20,711 bases of DNA from JBBRLG01 sp038231495 (GTDB lineage: Bacteria; Planctomycetota; Planctomycetia; Gemmatales; Gemmataceae): contig JBBRLG010000051.1 in NCBI GenBank assembly GCA_038231495.1, positions 1 to 20,711 of the forward strand. The letters are read 5' to 3'. Made by a program: the position numbers and the translations under genes. This document shows positions 1 to 6,341 of this stretch, piece by piece. Under the pieces are notes generated by a model. It was not told where the DNA came from. It was given only the letters and a program-made list of their open reading frames with translations, and searched no databases. The first letter of the stretch is position 1; the number at the start of each line of letters is the position of its first letter.

Positions 1-555
1 CCCGTTATCCTCGTGGGCATCGCCAACACGCCGGCCCGGCTCGACGAATACACCGTTTGCCGGGACGCCCGCGAGAAGGCCGGCGGCAAGGGCGAACGGT
101 ACGCCCGTTTCGTCCTGGACGAGTTGAAGCCGTTCATCGACCGCCACTACCGCACCTTGCCGGACCGCGAACACACCGGCGTGGCGGGATCGTCGCTCGG
201 CGGCCTGGTGTCGCTGACAATGGCCTGTCAGTTCCACGACCGTTTCAAGCTGTGCGGCGTGGTGTCGCCGTCGCTGTGGTGGGCGGGCGGCCGCGTCCTG
301 AAAGACCTCGAAAGCGACACGGCGTGGATGAAGTCGATGCGCTTCTGGGTGGACATGGGCACGCGCGAAGGCAGCCGCCGCGGCCACGTCACGCCGACCA
401 TCCGGCGCACGCGCGAGCTGGTCGAGCGGTTCGACCGCGCGGGGCTGTTGCCGGGCCGCGATTACTACTACTGGGAGGTGGCCGGCGGCGAACACAACGA
501 GGCGCACTGGGCCGCGCGGTTTGACAAGATGCTGCTGTATTTCTTTGGGAAGTGA
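1..555 (+). CDS. Esterase-like alpha/beta hydrolase (5' truncated)
   Basis: The reading frame is open from the first base of the window, so the N-terminus lies outside; 184 residues are visible. It belongs to the putative esterase family (esterase D / enterochelin-esterase type serine hydrolases). The nucleophile elbow G-S-S-L-G-G is at visible residues 63-68, with Ser65 as the expected nucleophile. An Asp in WVDMG (118) and a His in GGEHNEAHW (165) fit the rest of the catalytic triad. The strand VILVGIAN at the start, followed by RLDEYT, matches the segment that in this family precedes the YARFVLDELKPFID helix. The GTG at position 13 is internal to this conserved strand, so it should not be taken as the start. 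The substrate cannot be told from sequence. The gene converges on the minus-strand alcohol dehydrogenase, with a palindromic repeat between them. Confidence 0.88.
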   Translation, partial: PVILVGIANTPARLDEYTVCRDAREKAGGKGERYARFVLDELKPFIDRHYRTLPDREHTGVAGSSLGGLVSLTMACQFHDRFKLCGVVSPSLWWAGGRVLKDLESDTAWMKSMRFWVDMGTREGSRRGHVTPTIRRTRELVERFDRAGLLPGRDYYYWEVAGGEHNEAHWAARFDKMLLYFFGK

Positions 556-588
556 TGGGCGTACTCTCCACTCACCCAACGGCAAGGC

Positions 589-658
589 CGTAGCCGCAAG
601 CGGCCCGCTTGCAGGCTAAGCCTCACCGAAGCCTGCAAGCGTGCCGCTTGCGGCTACG
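589..658. repeat. Palindromic intergenic repeat, copy A
   Basis: Two roughly 28-bp arms (589-616 and 631-658) are near-perfect inverted repeats, beginning CGTAGCCGCAAGCGGC and ending in its complement. A partial third arm (GTAGCAAGCGGCAC) follows at 661-674. It lies between two convergent genes, so the transcript hairpin could help end transcription from both sides, but there is no T-run. It is the same family as the repeats at 2764, 12377 and 19949. Confidence 0.85.
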
Positions 659-690
659 CCGTAGCAAGCGGCACGGAGTTGGATTGGGCA

Positions 691-1896
691 TCAATACGCC
701 GCCTGCAAAATCCCTTCGAGGTCCTCCACCGTCATCGCGCGTGGGTTGACGCGCAAGATGCGTTTGATGCCGAACGCCTTTTCCGCGAACGACCGCAGTT
801 GGTCTTTCGTGACGCCTAGCTCCCGCAGGCGATTGGGAATGCCGATGGCTGCACGCAACCGCTCGACCGCCGTGACGGCGCTTTCCGCTGCTTCCACTTC
901 GCTCAAACCATCGACCTTTTCGCCCAGAAGCCGCGCGATCACCGCAAATCGTTCCTGGCGTGCCGACAAGTTGAAGCGCATGACGTAAGGCAGCAGCAGC
1001 CCGTTGCCGGCCCCGTGCGAGCAGTGCGTCGCGCCGCCGACCGGGTATTCCAGGGCGTGAACCGCCGCCACGCCGACGTTCGAGAACGCCATGCCGGCCA
1101 GCGTCGCCGCCAGCGCCATGCCTTCACGCGCCTCTTCGTCCTGGCCGTTCACCACCGCGCGACGCAGGTTCGCCCCGATCAGCGCAATCGCCTTTTCCGC
1201 GAGCAGGTCGCCGAACGGGTGCCGACCCTGGTAGACCGAGCGCTCGCCGTGCGGCAGCGGAAACTCCTCGTTGTCCACCGCGGTATACGCCTCGATGGCA
1301 TGTGTCAGGGCGTCGATGCCGCTGTCGGCCGTGACCTTCGGCGGGCACGTCAACGTCAGCAGCGGATCGACCACGGCGACGCGCGGCCGCAGGTAGTTGC
1401 TCAACACGCCCACTTTGATCCGGTTCTCGGTGTCGGTAAGCACGGTTGCCGCGGACACCTCGGAACCGGTGCCCGCAGTCGTCGGCACGCAAAGAAGCGG
1501 CAGGATCGGCCCCGGAATCTTGTCGTCGCCGACGTAGTCGCGCGGGTCGCCGCCGTGCGTCAGGACGACTGCCGTGATCTTGGCGAGGTCCATGTTGCTG
1601 CCGCCGCCCAGGCCGATCACCGCGTCGGGTCGAAACGCCCGCGCCTGTTCGATGGCGGTGCGCGCCGCCTGCAACGACGGCTCCGGCTCGCCGCCGGCGA
1701 AGATTTCGACTGCGACGCCGTCAATGTTTAGCGGTTCGTGGACCGGTTCGACCACGCCGGCCCGCAACAACACCGGGTCGGTGACGAGGAAGGCGCGTTT
1801 GACGCCAAGACGAACGGCCGCCTCGCCCAGCTGCGAGATGGCGTTGCGGCCAAAAAGAAGTTGCCCGGCGGTGTGAAAGGTCCAGACGGTGCGCAT
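691..1896 (-). CDS. Iron-containing alcohol dehydrogenase
   Basis: A 401-residue group III (iron-dependent) alcohol dehydrogenase, the usual family length, expected to be a cytosolic NAD(P)-dependent oxidoreductase. The nucleotide-binding GGGS loop is at 97-100 (GLGGGSNMDLAK), and PTTAGTGSE at 138-146 is a family signature. The four metal ligands known from FucO-type enzymes are present as Asp195 and His199 (GIDALTHAIEAY), His280 (AVHALEYP) and His294 (CSHGAGN). The second His of the usual VHxxAHPLG signature is Tyr284 here. The start is ATG with a weak GGTGGA upstream, which lies only 13 bp from a heptamer repeat array. It is downstream of a HAD phosphatase on the same strand, 126 bp away, with most of the gap made of repeats. 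The substrate is not predictable. Confidence 0.93.
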   Translation of the reverse strand: MRTVWTFHTAGQLLFGRNAISQLGEAAVRLGVKRAFLVTDPVLLRAGVVEPVHEPLNIDGVAVEIFAGGEPEPSLQAARTAIEQARAFRPDAVIGLGGGSNMDLAKITAVVLTHGGDPRDYVGDDKIPGPILPLLCVPTTAGTGSEVSAATVLTDTENRIKVGVLSNYLRPRVAVVDPLLTLTCPPKVTADSGIDALTHAIEAYTAVDNEEFPLPHGERSVYQGRHPFGDLLAEKAIALIGANLRRAVVNGQDEEAREGMALAATLAGMAFSNVGVAAVHALEYPVGGATHCSHGAGNGLLLPYVMRFNLSARQERFAVIARLLGEKVDGLSEVEAAESAVTAVERLRAAIGIPNRLRELGVTKDQLRSFAEKAFGIKRILRVNPRAMTVEDLEGILQAAY

Positions 1897-1909
1897 GGGT
1901 CCACCCGAT

Positions 1910-1965
1910 CAGTTGTCAGTTGTCAGTTGTCAGTTGTCCGTTGTCCGTTGTCCGTTGTCAGTTGT
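1910..1965 (+). repeat. Heptanucleotide tandem array (CAGTTGT/CCGTTGT)
   Basis: Eight consecutive 7-bp units are present: four CAGTTGT, three CCGTTGT and one CAGTTGT. The period is exactly 7 throughout. With the array at 1988-2022 it forms an inverted repeat: 1930-1964 pairs with 1988-2022 at 34 of 35 positions, with a 23-nt loop region between. The hairpin would sit in any minus-strand transcript joining the HAD and alcohol dehydrogenase genes. Confidence 0.9.
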
Positions 1966-1987
1966 GATACGGCTGTATTTGCATTTG

Positions 1988-2022
1988 CAACGGACAACGG
2001 ACAACGGACAACGGACAACTGA
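1988..2022 (-). repeat. Heptanucleotide tandem array, inverted partner
   Basis: Four CAACGGA units and one CAACTGA unit, the reverse complement of the unit in the 1910-1965 array. The array abuts the stop codon of the HAD phosphatase gene (TAA, complement of 2023-2025) with no gap. Confidence 0.9.
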
Positions 2023-2697
2023 TTAGCTTTCCAGGCCGACGGCGAACGGGGACGCATCGAAATTCGCCAGTAAATCGGCGGGGTTCTCGTAGACGGCGAC
2101 CGCGTTGGCCAGGTTCGCGTCGCCCCAGCCGCCGCAACGCAAGGCCACGATGCGCACGCCGGCCTTGTGGGCCGCACCGATGTCGTAAGGCGTGTCGCCG
2201 AGCATGAGGGTTTCCGCGGCGGGCACGCCGAGGCGCTCCAGCGCCGCCAGCACGATGTCCGGGTCCGGCTTCGAGTGCGCCGCGTCATCCGACGACGTTT
2301 TTGCGTCGATCAGTTCATCGGCCCCGCACACCCGGAGCAGCGCCGTAAGCTCGTCTTTTTTCGCCGAGCTGGCGACGACGAGCTTCAGGCCGGCACGGGT
2401 CATGCGCTGCAATAACTCTTTCGTTTGGGGAAAGGACTGTAACGTGGGCAGGTAACGCGTGCGGAAGATTTCCTTGCGTCGGTCGCCGATCTTTTTGCCC
2501 TCGGAACTGTCTTCCTCGAAGCCGCAAGAAGCCGGCAACAGTTTGTCGCCGCCCATGCCGATCAGGCGGCGCACTTTGCTAAACGGAACCTCAATGCCCG
2601 CCTCGGCCATCGCCTCGATCCAGGCGTTGGCGTGGGCGTCGTTGCTGTCCACCAGCGTCCCGTCCACGTCCAGCAGCACCCCTCGCACCTTGGTCAT
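2023..2697 (-). CDS. HAD-superfamily phosphatase (beta-PGM/Gph-like)
   Basis: A 224-residue haloacid dehalogenase-type hydrolase with a helical cap, of the phosphoglycolate phosphatase / beta-phosphoglucomutase subgroup. All four HAD motifs are visible: motif I DVDGTL with nucleophile Asp10 and acid/base Asp12; motif II Ser110 (VVASS); motif III Lys143 (SKPDPD); motif IV Asp168 and Asp172 (MLGDTPYDIGAA). The cap is the stretch at about 18-88. A GTG lies directly before the chosen ATG. AAGGAG stands 6 nt before the ATG and only 3 nt before the GTG, which favours the ATG. The physiological phosphate ester is unknown; this subgroup acts on sugar phosphates and phosphoglycolate. It may be co-transcribed with the alcohol dehydrogenase gene, across the repeat hairpin. 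Confidence 0.92.
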   Translation of the reverse strand: MTKVRGVLLDVDGTLVDSNDAHANAWIEAMAEAGIEVPFSKVRRLIGMGGDKLLPASCGFEEDSSEGKKIGDRRKEIFRTRYLPTLQSFPQTKELLQRMTRAGLKLVVASSAKKDELTALLRVCGADELIDAKTSSDDAAHSKPDPDIVLAALERLGVPAAETLMLGDTPYDIGAAHKAGVRIVALRCGGWGDANLANAVAVYENPADLLANFDASPFAVGLES

Positions 2698-2763
2698 CAC
2701 GCGCTCCTTGTCAACAACGAGACTCGCCAGGGAACTCGCAGCAAGTCGTGTGCCGGCATCGGC

Positions 2764-2834
2764 CGTAGCCGCAAGCGGCTCGCTTGCTGGCTTCTGCGCG
2801 GGTTCAGCCAGCCAGCGAGCCGCTTGCGGCTACG
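2764..2834. repeat. Palindromic intergenic repeat, copy B
   Basis: Arms starting CGTAGCCGCAAGCGGC and ending GCCGCTTGCGGCTACG enclose a short loop (TTCTGCGCGGGTTC). It lies in the divergent gap between the HAD gene (minus) and the Dabb gene (plus). Each arm also contains its own small palindrome, GCCGCAAGCGGC, so the element can fold as one long hairpin or two short ones. No long direct duplication was seen at its borders. Confidence 0.88.
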
Positions 2835-2927
2835 ACAGCGGCCCGCCAACTCCTTGCAGGGCGGCGGTTTGGCCGTTAGCATGGGACCGTTACCGGACAT
2901 CCCAACCCTCACGGACCATTGGCCGCC

Positions 2928-3281
2928 ATGACGCAACCCGCACCGACCGCCCGCTTGCTGGCTCACAACGTCTTTTTCGCCCTACACGACCGCTCGCCGG
3001 AGGCGTGCCAGCGCCTCCTCGGCGCCTGCCGGACTTTGCTCGCGCCGCACCCCGGCATCCTCTTTTTCGCCTGCGGCAACCGCGCGCCCGAACTGCACCG
3101 CGACGTAAACGACCTGGAATTCGACGTGGGCCTGCACATCGTCTTTACCGACCAGGCCGCCCACGACACTTACCAGGATACCGAAACCCACCACCAATTC
3201 ATCGCGGAAAATAAGCACAATTGGCGAAACGTCCGCGTCTTCGATTCGCTGGTCGCGGCCAGCCCCGGCGCGACGGCGTAA
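2928..3281 (+). CDS. Dabb (stress-responsive alpha/beta barrel) domain protein
   Basis: A 117-residue protein that is essentially one Dabb domain, a dimeric ferredoxin-like alpha/beta barrel. The hallmarks are an early HNVFF strand, a middle strand with FACGNRAPEL, the segment FDVGLHIVFTDQAAHDTYQ, and the terminal pattern H-H-x-F-I-A-E-N followed by VRVFDSLV. The upstream TTG at 2919 would add three residues; the ATG at 2928 is preferred because Dabb domains normally begin just before this first strand. No clear Shine-Dalgarno is visible, which weakens the start assignment. Dabb proteins are small and mostly uncharacterised; some bacterial relatives are enzymes, so no reaction is claimed here. 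Confidence 0.82.
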   Translation: MTQPAPTARLLAHNVFFALHDRSPEACQRLLGACRTLLAPHPGILFFACGNRAPELHRDVNDLEFDVGLHIVFTDQAAHDTYQDTETHHQFIAENKHNWRNVRVFDSLVAASPGATA

Positions 3282-3323
3282 CGCAAATAATCTATCCTTT
3301 TTATTACAAACCGGGGAAGCACC

Positions 3324-4055
3324 ATGTCGCACGGCAGCACCGAGCACAATCTCGAAGAGGCGCACCACGCGGAGCACGCCAGCCACGACAACTTCACGCG
3401 CAACGTGGCCATGACGATGGCGATCCTGGCCGCGGGGCTGGCGTTCGTCACCCTCTTGAGCCACCGCCAGCACACCACCACGCTCCAGCTGGAAATCGAA
3501 TCCAACGACAATTTGACGGAAGCGTCGGACAAGTGGTCCCATTTCCAGGCCAAGAAAAACCGCCTGTACATGAACCAGGCTCTCGCCGAACTGCTGAACG
3601 TGACGACTCCGGCCACGGGCAAAGAAGGCGCGGCACTGGAACAGGTCAAGACTTGGCGCTCGAATGCGAAAAGGTACGAGACGGAGTCGAAGGAAATTGA
3701 GACGGAAGCACGAGGGCTAGGCGGCAAGGCAGCAGACTTCAAGCACCAGGCTCACGCCAGCCACTTCAAATGCAATTTCTTCGACGCCGGCCACCTCGGT
3801 CTGGAACTGGCGCTAGTGATTTGCTCCCTGGCAGTATTGACGCGCAAATCGATGTTCTGGTTTGCGGGAATTGGGATCGGAGCGCTCGGCCTGGCCGTGG
3901 CCCTGAGTGGCTTTGTCGTGCCGTCTTTGCTCCACGACGACCATGCGGGGCCGGCCAAGCACGACGAAACCCAACCGCCAGCGCACCAGGCGACCGAACA
4001 ACACGGCATGCTACGCGCGTCGCCGTCAAGATGGGAACTGCCCGGTCGGGGTTGA
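3324..4055 (+). CDS. DUF4337-type membrane protein
   Basis: A 243-residue inner-membrane protein. A His/Glu-rich cytoplasmic N-terminus is followed by a transmembrane helix at about 28-46 (VAMTMAILAAGLAFVTLL). Next comes a long soluble middle, with the DKWSHFQAKKNRLY segment typical of DUF4337, predicted to be helical and possibly coiled. Two further hydrophobic segments at about 155-205 precede a His/Asp-rich tail. The start ATG has GGGGAAG a few bases upstream. The function of DUF4337 proteins is unknown. The last 30 bp overlap the convergent membrane protein gene on the other strand. The C-terminal 30 residues have the irregular composition expected of a tail that has drifted into its neighbour. 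Confidence 0.85.
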   Translation: MSHGSTEHNLEEAHHAEHASHDNFTRNVAMTMAILAAGLAFVTLLSHRQHTTTLQLEIESNDNLTEASDKWSHFQAKKNRLYMNQALAELLNVTTPATGKEGAALEQVKTWRSNAKRYETESKEIETEARGLGGKAADFKHQAHASHFKCNFFDAGHLGLELALVICSLAVLTRKSMFWFAGIGIGALGLAVALSGFVVPSLLHDDHAGPAKHDETQPPAHQATEQHGMLRASPSRWELPGRG

Positions 4056-4430
4056 GGCCGCCTGCTTCCGCCGCCGCCGGGCGTTGCTAAACGACATCCC
4101 GCACAGGCCGACGTGCCCCAGGCACAAGAGCGCCATCAGCACGAGGGCGAACAACGCCTTGGGGTGTTCAAAGCCGCCGGCCCCGATCGCAACCGGCACC
4201 GTCATGCCGAGCCGGCCGACGGCGAGTACGAAGCCGATCAGGCTAACGAGGACGGCCGCGTGCATGACGTGCACGCGAGCCTTGGCGAAGCACAGGCCGA
4301 TAAAGCCGAGGATGCACAACGGGATGCCGACGTAGCCCGGAATCAGCGCCGTAGGCTGGTCGGTGTTAAAGTAGCCCACAGCCCCGACGGCCATCAGCAG
4401 CAGACCGAAACCAATCGTGACAATGCTCAC
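4026..4430 (-). CDS. Small multi-pass membrane protein, unknown function
   Basis: A 134-residue, very hydrophobic protein with four likely transmembrane segments (about 3-20, 30-48, 56-73 and 88-108), ending in a basic NARRRRK stretch consistent with a cytoplasmic C-terminus. The start is GTG, with GAGG five bases upstream; no in-frame ATG lies near. The architecture and motif order (FGLLLMAVGAVGYF, then IPGYVGIPLCILG, HAAVLVSLIGF, MALLCLGHVGLC) resemble a conserved hypothetical family that I recall from planctomycetes, with no assigned role. It converges on, and overlaps by 30 bp, the DUF4337 gene. Confidence 0.75.
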   Translation of the reverse strand: MSIVTIGFGLLLMAVGAVGYFNTDQPTALIPGYVGIPLCILGFIGLCFAKARVHVMHAAVLVSLIGFVLAVGRLGMTVPVAIGAGGFEHPKALFALVLMALLCLGHVGLCGMSFSNARRRRKQAASTPTGQFPS

Positions 4431-4617
4431 GTTCGCCTCGCTAGGTGGTCCGGCGGAAAAAGTCGCGCCAGCTTCCCCGCCCCCCCCTCATTGTAGCGGC
4501 CCGGCGCGGCCCGACCACAATGCTTTTGGGTGTGGCAAATCTTTCGGGGAGCGAAACGCTGCCTGCCCTTTCCCCCGTGGTGACCGGAGAGCCATTCAGC
4601 GACGGTGGCAGCTTTTG

Positions 4618-4647
4618 CGCGTGCGCCAGCGGACGCTGGCGCACGCG
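4618..4647. repeat. 13-bp-stem perfect hairpin inside the 427-bp element
   Basis: CGCGTGCGCCAGC (4618-4630) and its exact complement (4635-4647) are separated by the 4-nt loop GGAC. No T-run follows, so it is not an intrinsic terminator. Confidence 0.8.
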
Positions 4648-4665
4648 AGCGACACCCGGAAAGGC

Positions 4666-4717
4666 CGACCCTCGCCAATGTTAAATTCGTGGCGAGAGTC
4701 GAGATTGGCGAGGGTCG
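4666..4717. repeat. 14-bp inverted repeat with a competing inner stem
   Basis: CGACCCTCGCCAAT (4666-4679) is perfectly complementary to 4704-4717. A shorter stem, CTCGCCA (4671-4677) with TGGCGAG (4690-4696), uses the same left arm, so the two pairings exclude each other. Part of the left arm (CGACCCTCGCCA) recurs at 4802-4813. Confidence 0.75.
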
Positions 4718-5368
4718 ATCCGGCGTCGGAGCTGATGCGTAAGATCCTACTGATAAAGGGTTTACGGCTGTCTTACGCAGAGCGTTTGCGCCAAAGCGGT
4801 TCGACCCTCGCCATATGTGGATTGGCGTGGCTCGGGTCGGACAGGCCCGGTCGTCATCCAAAGGGGTCGCTGGTGGCCAACGATTGACACGCGCGGCGTG
4901 GCGGACGACTCCCCCCCGGCGACCACCCCACGTTCCGAAACATTTGCCACACCCATGCTTTTGCCGCGGCCATGCCAGCCTTGCAACGCGCCGGTCGAAG
5001 TGCTAAAGTCGGGGGGTGCGGTCGTTCTGCGGCGGCACAAACCTCTGCGGTGTTCGTGAACAGGCGATGCTTTTGACGAACCGATGGAGTACCCGCTGGG
5101 AGCCAATAGAGCGTCCGGTGCTTGCATGCCCACCCAACTGGTAGTGGGATCCAAAATCCGGTGCTGAGGCGCCCCCAGGTTAATGCGGGTTCTCAAAAGC
5201 GCCGACACGGCACAGGCGGAGGTTTTTTCATGCGCTTTCGCCAGCCCCGCCGTTCGATTCCGGGCCGGCGCGAACTCTTTTCCGGCGGCTAGGCAAGCCA
5301 AAACTAGACCGCAAGTCCAAAATCGCAAGAATATCCGAAAGCATTTATCCTATTAGAGTTACGTTCAT

Positions 5369-5396
5369 TTGACAGTTACGAAAGCATGAATAAAGT
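5369..5396 (+). promoter_or_regulatory. Possible sigma-70-type promoter
   Basis: TTGACA (5369-5374) is a perfect -35 consensus, followed after 16 bp by TAAAGT (5391-5396), a weak -10 match (4 of 6). It lies in the most A/T-rich part of the long gap and points toward the hairpin cluster and terminator at 5900-6122. Assignment rests on motif match alone. Confidence 0.3.
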
Positions 5397-5899
5397 CTTA
5401 TGCGTTGATGCAACGGGGAAAAAAGCGCAAGCGGGTGAAACGTCGTTGGCCATTGCCGTGTAATGGCTTCCGCGTTTCGGCGCGACTCCGGGAGGGCTGG
5501 GGCAATTATTACCGTTGACTTGGCCGCACAACTCGGTAAAGTTCTCCTTCATGACGCTCGCAGCTGCCACGCGAATCGGCATCGGACTCGGTAACTCGAA
5601 ACGTCGGCACCACCCGGAAAGGCGTAGTCTAATGACGGACCAACGACGACTCGCGGGCGGACGACGACGGCCGACTGGCAGGCGGATTCTACTTGCGGGA
5701 GTCGCCGTTGTTTGGACCCGGTCGCACGCCGACGCGGTGGACCGGACCCTGACAACAGACGGTTTCTCCAGGGAGGCCGCCTGGTTCGTTTCCTGAATTC
5801 TCACACCGCCACACTCGATGACGTTAAGGATAACTTCATTCCGGGTACGCGGTGCGCGCCAAGACAGACGGCGGGCTTCGGCTTCCAACAGCACCCACC

Positions 5900-6122
5900 C
5901 GGGCCACGGACGGCCCGCGATAAGCGACCAAGGACTCGGTAGGGGTCGGGGGAACGGGTCGGCGACGGCTCGGACTCACAAGCGGTGCTGTTGGAATTCG
6001 CAGCTCGACCAACAACCCGGCGGCAAGGACTGCTCCGGGTTGGGACGCGGACCGGCACGGAAGCAGAAGGCCGCGTCGAACGGACCGGCCGCCCAAGGGA
6101 TTGGGCGGCCGGTCTTTTTTTT
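5900..6122 (+). ncRNA. Candidate structured non-coding RNA, family unknown
   Basis: A run of inverted repeats ends in a strong terminator: 5900-5905 with 5912-5917 (6 bp), 5989-5994 with 6009-6014 (6 bp), 6015-6020 with 6035-6040 (6 bp), 6044-6050 with 6071-6077 (7 bp), then the terminator stem 6083-6114. The last four hairpins are almost back to back. No good reading frame explains the region, so a terminator here implies an upstream transcript that is probably not an mRNA. The 5' end is unknown; it may lie anywhere from the promoter-like site near 5369 to about 5890. Hallmarks of RNase P RNA, tmRNA and cobalamin riboswitches were looked for and not found. GGAAGCAG in the fourth hairpin recalls SRP RNA, but the rest of that motif is absent. 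Alternatively this could be a leader or 3' remnant of a lost gene. Confidence 0.45.
6083..6122 (+). terminator. Strong Rho-independent terminator
   Basis: A perfect 13-bp G/C-rich stem (GACCGGCCGCCCA, 6083-6095, with 6102-6114) and a 6-nt loop are followed directly by eight T residues (6115-6122). It acts on plus-strand transcription. It separates the candidate RNA from metH, so metH needs its own promoter between 6123 and about 6345. Confidence 0.92.
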
Positions 6123-6159
6123 CGATTCCCCGCTCACAACCCCTCGTGTCTTCTAAAAT

Positions 6160-6212
6160 GATGAGGGATGAAGGAAGAGGGATGAAGGATGAGGGATGAA
6201 GGATGAGGGATG
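6160..6212 (+). repeat. Heptanucleotide tandem array (GATGAGG/GATGAAG)
   Basis: About seven units of period 7 are present, alternating GATGAGG, GATGAAG, GAAGAGG, GATGAAG, GATGAGG, GATGAAG, GATGAGG, ending in a partial unit. It has the same period as the arrays at 1910, 1988 and 16011 but an unrelated unit. It is bounded on the right by a 14-bp sequence identical to the ends of the element at 20337-20578. Confidence 0.88.
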
Positions 6213-6236
6213 GTAACCGTTCACCGGCATCAACTT

Positions 6237-6341
6237 CTCCCCCCCTTACGAAGGGGGGGTAGGGGGGGGTTAAGAACGATTGCAGTACGCGGTCATCGCG
6301 CTATTTCCACCCCCCCTACCCCCCCTTTGTAAGGGGGGGAG
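6237..6341. repeat. 32-bp G/C inverted repeat ahead of metH
   Basis: The arms 6237-6268 and 6310-6341 are complementary at 31 of 32 positions and consist of runs of seven C or G broken by TTACGAA and TA. The spacer is 41 bp. Each arm also folds on itself (C7-TTACGAA-G7). The right arm ends 21 bp before the metH start codon, just ahead of its ribosome binding site, so the hairpin would be in the metH leader if transcription begins upstream. No target duplication was found at its edges. Confidence 0.88.

Larger units (their letters stand above)
4528..4954. mobile_element. Miniature non-autonomous element (MITE-like), 427 bp
   Basis: The ends are 20-bp terminal inverted repeats (4528-4547 and 4935-4954, 19 of 20 identical) beginning GGGTGTGGCAAAT. 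They are flanked with no gap by a perfect 8-bp direct repeat ATGCTTTT (4520-4527 and 4955-4962), the signature of transposition with an 8-bp staggered cut. At 427 bp it has no room for a transposase and none is seen. Internally it carries a 13-bp-stem hairpin (4618-4647) and a 14-bp inverted repeat (4666-4679 with 4704-4717). It would need a transposase supplied elsewhere; several IS families make 8-bp duplications, so the parent family is not assigned. Confidence 0.8.

Noticed and set aside
1015..1731. A 238-codon plus-strand frame over the alcohol dehydrogenase gene
   Set aside because: It is Arg/His-rich shadow sequence opposite a well-supported enzyme.
1910..2022. CRISPR array
   Set aside because: The repeats are 7-bp units in direct tandem with no spacers.
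5240..5265. tRNA T-arm-like GTTCGATTC
   Set aside because: The flanking bases do not form the 5-bp T stem, and no acceptor or anticodon arms were found.
4762..5328. A 188-codon minus-strand frame in the long gap
   Set aside because: It crosses the right border of the 427-bp element, has no domain and no ribosome binding site, and has irregular composition.
5376..5894. A 172-codon minus-strand frame in the long gap
   Set aside because: It is Arg/Ser/Pro-rich with no domain, and it runs opposite to the promoter and terminator signals of the region.
6044..6077. SRP RNA, suggested by GGAAGCAG in a hairpin loop
   Set aside because: The symmetric loop partner (CAGG) and the GGAA tetraloop geometry of SRP helix 8 are absent.
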